This document shows, in pieces, positions 56,222 to 64,000 of a stretch of 64,000 nt of DNA (position 1 is its first letter; every line of letters begins with the position of its first letter). Under the pieces are notes generated by a model. It was not told the origin of the DNA. It saw only the letters and a list, made by a program, of their open reading frames with translations, and did not search any database. The stretch is taken from positions 682,001 to 746,000 of the forward strand of contig NZ_JAIHON010000002.1 in NCBI RefSeq assembly GCF_021173675.1, given 5' to 3'. Source of the stretch: Streptomyces lincolnensis. Its GTDB lineage: Bacteria > Actinomycetota > Actinomycetes > Streptomycetales > Streptomycetaceae. A program made the translations under genes and the position numbers.

Positions 56222-57457
56222 TCAGACGGTGGTGGCGGTCGACGGGGCGGCGTCGGCCGTGGGGGCGGGGATGGTGGCCGTGAGGTCCTCGGTCACCGTG
56301 CCCGCGGGCGGCGGGGTCACGGCGGCGATCGCCGTGGTCACCACGCCGGGCGTCTCGTCGGTCTCGTTGACGTTGGTGTGGTCGACGACCTCGCGCCGGG
56401 AGACCTTCCAGATCGCGGCACTGGAGGCGATCAGGAAGACGGCGACGACGGCCGTGCCCCACGCGCCGAAGCCCGTCACGTACTCGGCGAGCGCGCCCAC
56501 CAGCGCGGCCGCCGGCAGGGTCAGGCCCCAGGCCACGAACATCCGGGTCGCGGTCGACCAGCGGACGACCCCGCCCTTGCGGCCGAGCCCCGCGCCCATC
56601 ACCGCGCCGGAGACGGAGTGCGTGGTGGAGAGGGAGAAACCGAGGTGGGAGGAGGCCAGGATGACCGTCGCCGCGCTGGTCTGGGCGGCGAAGCCCTGCT
56701 GCGGCTGGAGGTCGGTCAGGCCCTTGCCCATGGTGCGGATGATGCGCCAGCCGCCGAGGTAGGTGCCGAGCGCGATGGCGATGCCCGCGGAGAGGATGAC
56801 CCACATCGGCGGGTCGGAGTCCGGGGCGACGGCGCCGCCGGCGACCAGGGCGAGGGTGATGATGCCCATCGTCTTCTGCGCGTCGTTCGTGCCGTGGGCG
56901 AGCGAGACCAGGCCGGCCGAGGCGATCTGGCCGGTGCGGTAACCCTTCGCCGCGGCCTTTCCGTCGGCCTTCCTGCCCAGCGAGTACGACAGCCTGGTCG
57001 CGAGCATCGCGGCGAGGCCGGCGACGATCGGGGCCGCGATCGCCGGGATCAGGACCTTGGTGACGAGCACGTCGCCGTGGACCGCGCCCATGCCGGCCGA
57101 GGCGATGGTGGCGCCGATCAGACCGCCCATGAGGGCGTGCGAGGAACTGGAGGGGAGTCCGACCAGCCAGGTCAGCAGGTTCCAGAGGATCGCGCCGACC
57201 AGGGCGGCGAAGATGACCTCGGGACGGATGCCGCTCTCGTCGACGAGACCCTTGGAGATCGTGTTGGCGACCTCCACCGAGAGGAAGGCGCCTACAAGGT
57301 TGAGCACGGCGGACATGGCCACCGCGACCTTGGGCTTGAGTGCGCCGGTCGAGATGGTCGTGGCCATCGCGTTGGCGGTGTCGTGGAAACCGTTCGTGAA
57401 ATCGAACGCGAGTGCGGTTACTACCACAATCGCGAGGATCAGCGAGAAGTTTTCCAT
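56222..57457 (-). CDS. PiT-family inorganic phosphate transporter
   Basis: 411 residues from ATG 57457. PiT signature repeats are TNGFHDTANAMATTIS near the N-terminus and SLAHGTNDAQKTMGII in the second half; about ten membrane segments flank a central loop (SYSLGRKADGKAAAKGY). It imports phosphate with protons. A PHO-box-like repeat lies 48 nt upstream, suggesting PhoP control. It resembles S. coelicolor pitH2 by position, as I recall. Confidence 0.92.
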   Translation of the reverse strand: MENFSLILAIVVVTALAFDFTNGFHDTANAMATTISTGALKPKVAVAMSAVLNLVGAFLSVEVANTISKGLVDESGIRPEVIFAALVGAILWNLLTWLVGLPSSSSHALMGGLIGATIASAGMGAVHGDVLVTKVLIPAIAAPIVAGLAAMLATRLSYSLGRKADGKAAAKGYRTGQIASAGLVSLAHGTNDAQKTMGIITLALVAGGAVAPDSDPPMWVILSAGIAIALGTYLGGWRIIRTMGKGLTDLQPQQGFAAQTSAATVILASSHLGFSLSTTHSVSGAVMGAGLGRKGGVVRWSTATRMFVAWGLTLPAAALVGALAEYVTGFGAWGTAVVAVFLIASSAAIWKVSRREVVDHTNVNETDETPGVVTTAIAAVTPPPAGTVTEDLTATIPAPTADAAPSTATTV

Positions 57458-57504
57458 TTACCCAGGCAATCGTTCGAGGTCATTGGCTGGACGAACGTAA
57501 GTAA

Positions 57505-57526
57505 CCTGGATGAACGGAAGATGAAC
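57505..57526 (-). promoter_or_regulatory. PHO-box-like direct repeats upstream of PiT gene
   Basis: On the minus strand two contiguous 11-nt units, GTTCATCTTCC and GTTCATCCAGG, are followed by a weaker GTTCGTCC at about 57491-57498. This matches the layout of Streptomyces PhoP operators (11-nt direct repeat units beginning GTTCA). Confidence 0.65.
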
Positions 57527-57532
57527 TGAGGC

Positions 57533-57607
57533 GGGCCGCACGGTGTATGGAATCGGCGGTTGTCACTCCGCCGGACGCCAAACGGAACGTGCGGCCCGTG
57601 CGGCGCG
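57533..57607 (-). terminator. Nested hairpins after the GH25 gene
   Basis: The outer stem is a perfect 10 bp, GGGCCGCACG (57533-57542) and CGTGCGGCCC (57598-57607). Inside lies CGGCGG-8-CCGCCG (57554-57573). It sits between the GH25 stop (57611) and the PHO box, and should separate the two transcription units. Confidence 0.6.
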
Positions 57608-57610
57608 CGG

Positions 57611-58360
57611 TCAGGAGCCCCTGGCGAACTTCTTCAACTGGGCCTGGGACCCGTTGAAGAGATTCTGGTCACCCGGCAGACCGCCGCTGTTGTCGTACTG
57701 CCAGATGGTCCAGAACGACCAGCCGGCCGGCAGCGCCCCCGCGCTCGCGGAGCCGTAGCGGGCGATCCACAGCGCATGGTTGGACCCGAAGGCTCGACTG
57801 CTCCCTGTGCACGTGTTCCACCAATGGGTGGTCGTGTAGATCACCGGCCGGCGACCGGTCTGCCGCTTCACCTCATCGCTGAACGACTTGATCCAGCTGA
57901 CCATCTTCGCCTTGCTCAGGCCGTAGCACTTGCGCTTCTTGTCGTACGGGTTGTACTCGATGTCGAGCGCGGGCGGCAGCGTCCGTCCGTCCGCGCTCCA
58001 GGCGCCGCCGTTGCGCACGAAGTGCGCCGCCTGGGTCCTGCCTGACGATCTGTTGGGCAGCGCGAAGTGGTACGCCCCGCGGATGATGCCCACCTCGCGC
58101 GCCCCGTTGTACTGCTGGCCGAAGTACGGATTGCGGTAGGTGTGGGACTCGGTCGCCTTGACGTAGACGAACCTGGCGCCCTTCGACCTGGCCTTCTGCC
58201 AGTCGACGTTCTTCTGATGGGAAGAGACGTCGTGCCCCTTCGGCAGGCTCGCCGCCGAGGCCGGAGTCTCGGCGAGGGCGATGCCCCCGACGGTCAGCGC
58301 CGCCACGGACGCGGCCAGCGCGCGCCTGCGACGGCGGGATGGATTGCGATCACGGGCCAT
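57611..58360 (-). CDS. Secreted GH25 lysozyme (muramidase)
   Basis: 249 residues from ATG 58360, with GGGGGG upstream. An Arg-rich N-terminus and hydrophobic segment end ETPASAAS (export signal). GH25 motifs are GHDVSSHQ (catalytic-face Asp), FVYVKATESHTY, GAYHFALP and PALDIEYN (Asp/Glu pair), then VIYTTTHWW. It hydrolyses peptidoglycan between MurNAc and GlcNAc. The gene stands alone; the 197-bp gap to the divergent aldolase gene shows no clear promoter motif. Confidence 0.92.
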   Translation of the reverse strand: MARDRNPSRRRRRALAASVAALTVGGIALAETPASAASLPKGHDVSSHQKNVDWQKARSKGARFVYVKATESHTYRNPYFGQQYNGAREVGIIRGAYHFALPNRSSGRTQAAHFVRNGGAWSADGRTLPPALDIEYNPYDKKRKCYGLSKAKMVSWIKSFSDEVKRQTGRRPVIYTTTHWWNTCTGSSRAFGSNHALWIARYGSASAGALPAGWSFWTIWQYDNSGGLPGDQNLFNGSQAQLKKFARGS

Positions 58361-58556
58361 ATGTCCCCCCGGAATGGCTACGTGCACGACAAATCCCCCA
58401 GAGGCTACTGGAAGATCACCGAATCCCGGACGATCTCTGGCCAAGTGATCGAAGAGGCCCATGTATGCCCATATGTGCTCTTTCGGATCTAGGGATTCCG
58501 GCCTAAAGTGCCCCCGCCCGGCGCCAGGTCCACAGCGTCCCTGGCAGGATCGCGGC

Positions 58557-59288
58557 ATGGCCGAGGAGCAGCGGGACACGGGGGGCGCGCGAGGCGTCCG
58601 GGACAGCGCGCGGGATGTGGGGGAGTCGTGCGGCCGGAGTGTGCGCCCCGAGGAGGCGCATGCCTGGGAGGAACTCGTCGCGACGGCCCGCCGGACCGTG
58701 TCCGACGGCCTGGTCGTCGGCACCTCCGGCAACGTCTCCGTCCGCGTCGACGACACCGTGCTGGTCACCCCGTCGGGCGTCCCCTACGACCGGCTCGCCC
58801 CGGACGACATCACCGGCGTCGACCTCGACGGCCGACAGGTGCTCGGCACGCTCGTCCCCACCAGCGAACTGCCCATGCATCTCGCCGTCTACCGCACCAC
58901 CGACGCCCGCGCCGTCGTCCACACCCACGCCGTGCACGCCACCGCCGTCTCGACACTCGTCCAGGAGCTCCCGGCGATCCACTACATGTCCGGAGCACTC
59001 GGCGGAGCCGTCCGGGTTGCCCCCTATGCCACCTACGGCACCGACGAGTTGGCCGAGAACATGCTCCACGCCCTCACCGACCGCTCCGCCTGCCTCCTCC
59101 AGAACCACGGCACGATGGCCCACGGCCCGAGCCTCTCCCAGGCCTACGACCGCACGGCCCAACTGGAATGGATGTGCCACCTCTGGCTCACCGCCTCCTC
59201 CGTCCCGGGCCTCACCCCCCACCTGCTGACGGAGGCCCAGGTGACGGAAGCGGGGGAGCGGCTGCGGGGGTACGGTCAGCGGCCGTAG
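58557..59288 (+). CDS. Class II aldolase/adducin family protein (FucA-like)
   Basis: 243 residues from ATG 58557. An N-terminal polar stretch of about 35 residues is extra. The aldolase II core has GTSGNVSVRVDDTVLVTPSG, the catalytic Glu in VPTSELPMHLAVY, the Zn ligands HTHAVHA and the last His in LLQNHGTMAHG. It probably splits a sugar phosphate such as fuculose- or ribulose-phosphate. Confidence 0.87.
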   Translation: MAEEQRDTGGARGVRDSARDVGESCGRSVRPEEAHAWEELVATARRTVSDGLVVGTSGNVSVRVDDTVLVTPSGVPYDRLAPDDITGVDLDGRQVLGTLVPTSELPMHLAVYRTTDARAVVHTHAVHATAVSTLVQELPAIHYMSGALGGAVRVAPYATYGTDELAENMLHALTDRSACLLQNHGTMAHGPSLSQAYDRTAQLEWMCHLWLTASSVPGLTPHLLTEAQVTEAGERLRGYGQRP

Positions 59289-59721
59289 CCGCCCATTCCG
59301 GTGCCGCGGAAGGTCGTAGAGCGGCTGCGGCTGGGTGGGGGCTGGTCGCGCAGTTCCCCGCGCCCCTTAGGTGAGGAAGGTCGCCCGGCGATCGAGAGTG
59401 GCGGCCGCCGACGGCGGTGAGGGGACGGGGCGGGGGGTGTCCGCCCGCAGCGGCCGGCGTCCGACACGCGGTACTGCCCGGAGAGACAGTTCCGCCGGAC
59501 CGAGGACGGAGACCCCCCGACCCGGCCCCGACCCACCACACAACCGTAGGCGCTACATCCGCCCCCACCGGGGCCGCACAGCGCGCCGCAGGCATCCAGG
59601 GGCGCGGGGAACTGCGCAGAACACCAGCCCCCACCGCCCCGCAGACACGCAACAACCCCACCCCACCACAGAAGGCCCCCGCCCACTGGCCCGCACCCAG
59701 ACGCACCAGGACACTGGACAG
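59289..59721. repeat. Gene-free 433-bp stretch carrying composite repeat, copy B
   Basis: No gene is supported here. The 20-bp dispersed repeat (59348-59367, 60 nt after the aldolase stop) and its exact inverted copy AGGGGCGCGGGGAACTGCGC (59598-59617) bound a 270-bp unit. Inside is the 185-bp block (59412-59596) shared with 22256-22440, roughly 90 percent identical by hand count with no net indel. The inverted right end is absent from copy A. Confidence 0.82.
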
Positions 59722-60900
59722 GTGCGCACCGTCAAAGCAACAGCCGCTGTCGTCACCGCGACCCTGGCCGCCGCCGCGGCGAGTGTCGCCGCCGGACGGC
59801 TCGCCAGCAACGCCGCGCTCAAGGCGCCCCCGGGCCGCCCCCTGCCCACCGAACCCCGGCTCACCGTCCACGCCACCGCGGCCGGCCGCATCGCCCTCAC
59901 CCGCGACCTGGCAACCCTGCGCCCCGGCACCTACGGCCTCGGCGGCGACGGCTCCCACGCGGTAGTGGGCGCAGTCCTCGGCACCGAGACCCACTCCGCC
60001 GACACGGTCGTCCGCCGCCTGGAACGCGTCACCCACGGCACCCTGAAACCCGGCGACAAGGTCTGGCTCACCCCGAACCTCCACGTCGGCGACCCCGCCT
60101 CCGCCCTCGGCCTGGACCACACCGACATCGACGTCCCCGGCGAACTGGGCCCCCTGCCCGCCTGGTTCGTACCCGGCGTGCGGACCACCTGGGTGATCGC
60201 GGTGCACGGCCTGGGCACCACCCGCGAACTCCCCCTGAACGTCATGGAGTTCCTGTACCACCACGGCTTCCCGGTACTCGCCCTCGCCTACCGCGGCGAC
60301 CCCGGCGCACCCCACCCCCGGGACGGCCTGAACCACCTCGGCGAGACCGAGTGGCGGGACCTGGACGCCGCGATCCACCACGCCGTCGACAGCGGCGCCC
60401 GCCAGGTCGTCCTGCACGGCTGGTCCACCGGCGCCACCATGGCGCTGCGCGCGGCCGCCCACTCGGAGCTGCGCGACCGCGTCTCGGGACTGATCCTGGA
60501 CTCCCCGGTGCTCAGCTGGGAGACGACCCTGCGCGCCCTCGCCTCGGCCCGCCGCACCCCGGGCGCCCTGCTGCCCCTGGCGGTGCGCGCCGCGCAGGGC
60601 CGCACCGGCCTGCACGGCCGCCGCCCCACCACCGACACCGCCACCAACACCGCGGCCGACACTTCCGCCGGCACCGCGGCCGGCACTCCCGACCGCCACC
60701 GCCCCATGGCGCCCACCCTGATCATCCACGGCCCGGACGACCGGGTGGCCCCCTGGGCCCACTCCCGCCGCCTCGCCGACGCCCACCCCAACCGGGTCGC
60801 CCTCCACACCGTCCGCGACGCTCCCCACGGAGCCATGTGGAACGCCGATCCGAAGGGGTACGAGGAAGCACTGCGCCGCTTCCTGACCCCCTTGATGTGA
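59722..60900 (+). CDS. Alpha/beta hydrolase with N-terminal membrane anchor or signal
   Basis: 392 residues from GTG 59722. A hydrophobic N-terminus (AAVVTATLAAAAASVAAG) suggests anchoring or export. The hydrolase domain has VIAVHGLG (oxyanion), the nucleophile elbow LHGWSTGATMALR, an Asp in IIHGPDDRVAPW and a His in DAPHGAMW, so the triad is complete. A Thr/Ala-rich low-complexity insert (TDTATNTAADTSAGTAAGT) precedes the acid. Substrate unknown. Confidence 0.8.
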   Translation: MRTVKATAAVVTATLAAAAASVAAGRLASNAALKAPPGRPLPTEPRLTVHATAAGRIALTRDLATLRPGTYGLGGDGSHAVVGAVLGTETHSADTVVRRLERVTHGTLKPGDKVWLTPNLHVGDPASALGLDHTDIDVPGELGPLPAWFVPGVRTTWVIAVHGLGTTRELPLNVMEFLYHHGFPVLALAYRGDPGAPHPRDGLNHLGETEWRDLDAAIHHAVDSGARQVVLHGWSTGATMALRAAAHSELRDRVSGLILDSPVLSWETTLRALASARRTPGALLPLAVRAAQGRTGLHGRRPTTDTATNTAADTSAGTAAGTPDRHRPMAPTLIIHGPDDRVAPWAHSRRLADAHPNRVALHTVRDAPHGAMWNADPKGYEEALRRFLTPLM

Positions 60901-60925
60901 TCCCCATGTGATCCCCTGCGATCCC

Positions 60926-60941
60926 CGTGCGCCCCCGCACG
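60926..60941 (+). terminator. Short hairpin after alpha/beta hydrolase gene
   Basis: CGTGCG-CCCC-CGCACG forms a 6-bp stem with a 4-nt loop, 26 nt after the stop codon. The rest of the 232-bp gap to the next gene shows no recognised element. Confidence 0.35.
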
Positions 60942-61132
60942 CTCCCCGCACCCACCGACGTCCCACCGACGACACCCCCCTCCACACCCGGTCCCACAGG
61001 TTCCGTTTAACCCCGTACCACTGGCCTGATCTCGTACTTCGTCCTCCCGCGACGGCCCGCCGCAGACCCTCCCCCCGGCCCGCCGTGGCATTCCGTTTGG
61101 GTTTTCGGACCGTCAACCGGAAGACTGCACCC

Positions 61133-62629
61133 GTGACGTCCCGTATCCCGCGCGACTCCAGGCTTCGACTCGTCCGCCCGCGACCCCTGGCCGCCGCCCC
61201 CTCAGCTGTGAACCAGCGGCGCCCACGCCGCCCCGCGCCCCGGCCCCCGGAAGGCACACCGGCCCCCGCGGAACTGGCCAGAATGGCGCGCTCCGGCCTG
61301 GCAGCCGCGGCCCGTGTCGCCCGCTGGGCGGACGCCGCACTCCACCCCGGCCGGGACGGCGCGACCTCCGACGGCAAAGGCACCCTCTCCGACGAGACCG
61401 CCGAACGGGCCGCGGCCGAGCTGGGCCTGACCCCGGATCAGATCCGCGCGGACTGGGACACGGCCCGCCTCGCCGGCCTCGTCGAGGTGCACGGCGACAG
61501 CGCCCGCCCCGGTTGGCGGCTGCGCGCCTGGAACCGCGACGACAGTGCCGTGCTGCGCGGCTGGGTCGCCCTCTTCGACGCCTGGTCGCTGGCCTACCCG
61601 GAACCCACCGACCACGAGCCGGCCGCCGTCGCCGAGGTCGTCTCGGCCATGCCCCAGGTGCTCTCCTTCCTCCAGCTGTCCGCCGGCCCCGTGCCCGAGG
61701 AACAGCTCCTGGACCTCCTCCAACAGCGGGTCACCGAACTGCGCACCGAGCGCTGCGAGATCCCCTACGGCCCTCGCTCGGAACCCGCCCACCCGACGCA
61801 CCCGGCCCACCCGGCCCTCGCGGAGGCCGAGCCGGCGCAGTCCGCCGCGCTCCACCTCGCCTCCGCGCGACCGGAGTCCGAGGCCGCACCGCGGCCCGAG
61901 CCCGACGCCCCGCTCGCCCCCCTCCTCGACTGGGCCCTGCGCGCGCTCGCCTCCGTCGGCGCCCTCACCTACGGCCACGGACAGGCCACGCTCACCCCGC
62001 TCGGCAGCTGGGCGGTCTGGGTCAAGCTGGAGCAGATCTGCGTGGCCGCCCAGAGCCCCGCCGGGAACATCGAGCAGGCCGCCGAGGGCATGCTCCGCGG
62101 CTGCGCCCAACTGCGCCCGAACGCGGCCCGCGCCGAGTACCGCGCCTGGCTCGCCGCGCGCCCCGTCGGCAACGCCGTCACCGAACTGATCGACGCCGCC
62201 CGCGGTGACGACGCCCTGCTGCGCGGCCTCGCCTTCGAGGCCCTGCGCGTCGTCGGCGCCCCCGCCGAGCCCGACGTGCGCTCCGTGGCCGACGAGCCGA
62301 CGCTGCGGCCGTACGCCCTGCTGTGGCTGGCCGAGCACGACGGGATCGACCCGGAGGACGCCCACGAGGTCCTCACCCGCGAGGAGGCCACCTGGCTGTG
62401 GGTCGACACCGCGGCCGCCGTCGCCGACCACGGCGAGGCCCCGATGCTGGTCCGGCACCTGGAGTCCGCCCTCCAGCCGACCGTCCCCGCCCTGCTCGAC
62501 GAGGTGCGCGCCGTCGGCCACCCCCGCACCGTGCAGGTCCTGGTCGCCCTCGCCGCCGCGCACCCCGACCCGGCCCTGGCCAAGGCCGTCCGCCGGGCCG
62601 CCTTCCAGGTGCACACCGGAGGAAGCTGA
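61133..62629 (+). CDS. Hypothetical protein, helical repeat-like
   Basis: About 498 residues if GTG 61133 is used (CGGAAG about 10 nt upstream); the frame is open further upstream but that part is Pro/Arg-rich and looks non-coding. The protein is mostly alpha-helical, with SGLAAAARVARWADAALHPG near the start, an acidic/Pro linker at about 220-265, and a C-terminal part with repeated short helices (ALLRGLAFEALRVVGAPAEP, AVADHGEAPMLVRHLESAL) reminiscent of HEAT-like repeats. No known function; no membrane segment. Confidence 0.7.
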   Translation: MTSRIPRDSRLRLVRPRPLAAAPSAVNQRRPRRPAPRPPEGTPAPAELARMARSGLAAAARVARWADAALHPGRDGATSDGKGTLSDETAERAAAELGLTPDQIRADWDTARLAGLVEVHGDSARPGWRLRAWNRDDSAVLRGWVALFDAWSLAYPEPTDHEPAAVAEVVSAMPQVLSFLQLSAGPVPEEQLLDLLQQRVTELRTERCEIPYGPRSEPAHPTHPAHPALAEAEPAQSAALHLASARPESEAAPRPEPDAPLAPLLDWALRALASVGALTYGHGQATLTPLGSWAVWVKLEQICVAAQSPAGNIEQAAEGMLRGCAQLRPNAARAEYRAWLAARPVGNAVTELIDAARGDDALLRGLAFEALRVVGAPAEPDVRSVADEPTLRPYALLWLAEHDGIDPEDAHEVLTREEATWLWVDTAAAVADHGEAPMLVRHLESALQPTVPALLDEVRAVGHPRTVQVLVALAAAHPDPALAKAVRRAAFQVHTGGS

Positions 62630-62636
62630 CGGCCTG

Positions 62637-63050
62637 CTACGCCCCTATCTCCGGGGCGTAGGTGCCGAAGCTCCAGACATTGCCCTCGGCGTCGCGGGCC
62701 ATGTAGTCCCGTGAGCCGTAGTCCTGGTCGGTCGGGGGCATCAGGATCTCCGCGCCGTGTTCCACGGCCCGCTGGTGGTGTGCGTCGACGTCGTCCACGA
62801 CGACGTACACCCCGGTCGGGCCCGCCTCCTTCATCGCCTTGTCGTAGGCGCTGCCGGTGCCCTTGGAGCCGAGCATCACCGCGCCGTTGCCCTGCACCAG
62901 TTCGGCGTGCACCACCGCGCCGTTCTCGTCCTCGTACACGGACAGTTCCGTGAAGCCGAAGGCCTCCGTGAGCTGCCGGATGGCCGCCTTGGCGTCCGCG
63001 TAGATCAGGGTGGGGTAGATGCTGGGACGCCCGCCGCCCGTGCCTGCCAT
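62637..63050 (-). CDS. VOC-family (glyoxalase/bleomycin-resistance fold) protein
   Basis: 137 residues from ATG 63050, chosen because GGGAG lies 8 nt upstream; starts at 63056 and 63059 are also possible. The paired beta-alpha-beta-beta-beta modules show YPTLIYADAKAAIRQLTEAFGF, VYVVVDDVDAHHQRAVEHGAEI and SRDYMARDAEGNVWSFGTY. It resembles PhnB/YdeM-type VOC proteins. It is convergent with the preceding gene (7 nt apart). Ligand unknown. Confidence 0.82.
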   Translation of the reverse strand: MAGTGGGRPSIYPTLIYADAKAAIRQLTEAFGFTELSVYEDENGAVVHAELVQGNGAVMLGSKGTGSAYDKAMKEAGPTGVYVVVDDVDAHHQRAVEHGAEILMPPTDQDYGSRDYMARDAEGNVWSFGTYAPEIGA

Positions 63051-63246
63051 GTCCATCACTCCCTCGTGACCGCATGCCGGAAATCGGTGATCTCTCCCGG
63101 AACTGCCGGATCTCCCGGAAAATCACCTGCTGCCCAGTCTTGCAGGGACCACTGACAACGGCCCCCGCGCCGGTGAGGCCGGGCGGGGCAGGGTGGGGCC
63201 GGTGATCGAACACGCGAACGCAGAAAAAGTGGTTGCACGGCCCCGT

Positions 63247-63315
63247 TAGACTGGCCCCATGGCCATTCTCCTCGCGCATTAGACGGCGGGAACGTCCTCA
63301 GCCGTCCATCCCGCC
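63247..63315 (+). promoter_or_regulatory. Leader of the ABC-F gene: promoter -10 and alternative hairpins
   Basis: TAGACT (63247-63252) is a good -10 element and sits 6 nt before an ATG, the classic leaderless geometry; the -35 is poor. After the 7-codon ORF, two hairpins compete for the same bases: GACGGC (63282-63287) with GCCGTC (63301-63306), or GGCGGGA (63285-63291) with TCCCGCC (63309-63315). This suggests an attenuator. Confidence 0.5.
63259..63282 (+). CDS. Putative leaderless 7-codon upstream ORF (MAILLAH)
   Basis: ATG at 63259 to TAG at 63280-63282 encodes M-A-I-L-L-A-H. It begins 6 nt after a TAGACT -10 element, so it would start at or very near the mRNA 5' end, and it ends exactly where the first of two competing hairpins begins. 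It lies 59 nt upstream of the ABC-F start. Translation is unproven. Confidence 0.5.
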   Translation: MAILLAH

Positions 63316-63341
63316 CCCCATATCCGCCCTGGAGTCTGTCC

Positions 63342-64000
<659 letters not shown>

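Overview
The window is high-GC actinobacterial DNA, almost certainly from a Streptomyces chromosome. The evidence is very strong G/C bias at third codon positions, frequent GTG starts, Tat and Sec signal peptides, ectABCD, actinobacterial-type cobalamin genes, a mycothiol-type anti-sigma fusion and a LAETG sortase substrate. From memory, the gene order (phosphate transporter, cob genes, LAETG protein, ect genes, PBP, pectate lyases) resembles the S. coelicolor core region around SCO1845-SCO1880; I could not check this by alignment. I saw no tRNA, rRNA, CRISPR array, transposase or prophage.

Layout. (1) 1-9335 is a secreted pectin/hemicellulose-degradation island: a partial CE8 pectinesterase, PL1 pectate lyase, Tat-exported alpha/beta hydrolase esterase, PL9 pectate lyase, HAD-IIIB acid phosphatase, two-module GH43 enzyme, a second PL9-like protein that has lost key catalytic residues, and a PL3 lyase. 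The PL3 gene lies directly downstream of an ECF sigma factor and its membrane partner (9419-10830). (2) 11080-26136 is mixed housekeeping: purine-type permease, PBP transpeptidase, NarL-type two-component pair, GNAT, IclR regulator divergent from a ketoglutarate-semialdehyde-type dehydrogenase, DUF1349 protein, MFS exporter divergent from a GlxA-type regulator, FrnE-like DsbA protein, class V aminotransferase, and an ECF sigma factor with a zinc-finger/mycothiol-type anti-sigma factor. (3) 26191-29392 is ectABCD on the minus strand. (4) 29736-35588 holds a class V aminotransferase divergent from a polar amino acid ABC transporter, followed by a PIG-L deacetylase and an amidohydrolase. (5) 35732-37426 holds a LAETG-anchored surface protein and a membrane protein.

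(6) 37350-55552 is the cobalamin cluster, in two minus-strand blocks: cobD-cobQ-cobN-chlID-cobO-cobB-cobI, headed by a cobalamin riboswitch (about 55660-55800), and cobM-cobL-cbiG/cobJ-cobH-cbiX-cobC. A plus-strand ZIP metal transporter gene separates them. Nearly every junction is a 1-4 nt start/stop overlap, so each block is probably translationally coupled. (7) 55946-58360 holds a small membrane protein and a PiT phosphate transporter behind a PHO-box-like repeat, then a GH25 lysozyme. (8) 58557-64000 holds a class II aldolase, an alpha/beta hydrolase, an unknown protein, a VOC protein and the start of an ABC-F ATPase preceded by a possible leaderless 7-codon upstream ORF.

Beyond the genes, the clearest unexplained signals are: a 20-bp sequence repeated downstream of four genes in the same orientation; a 185-bp gene-free sequence present twice (22256-22440 and 59412-59596) with no length change; a hairpin-rich sequence resembling a Streptomyces intergenic repeat, carried in frame in the CobB interdomain linker; the residue losses in the second PL9 protein; and the upstream ORF with competing hairpins before the ABC-F gene. 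All family names come from reading the sequence by eye; no database search was run.
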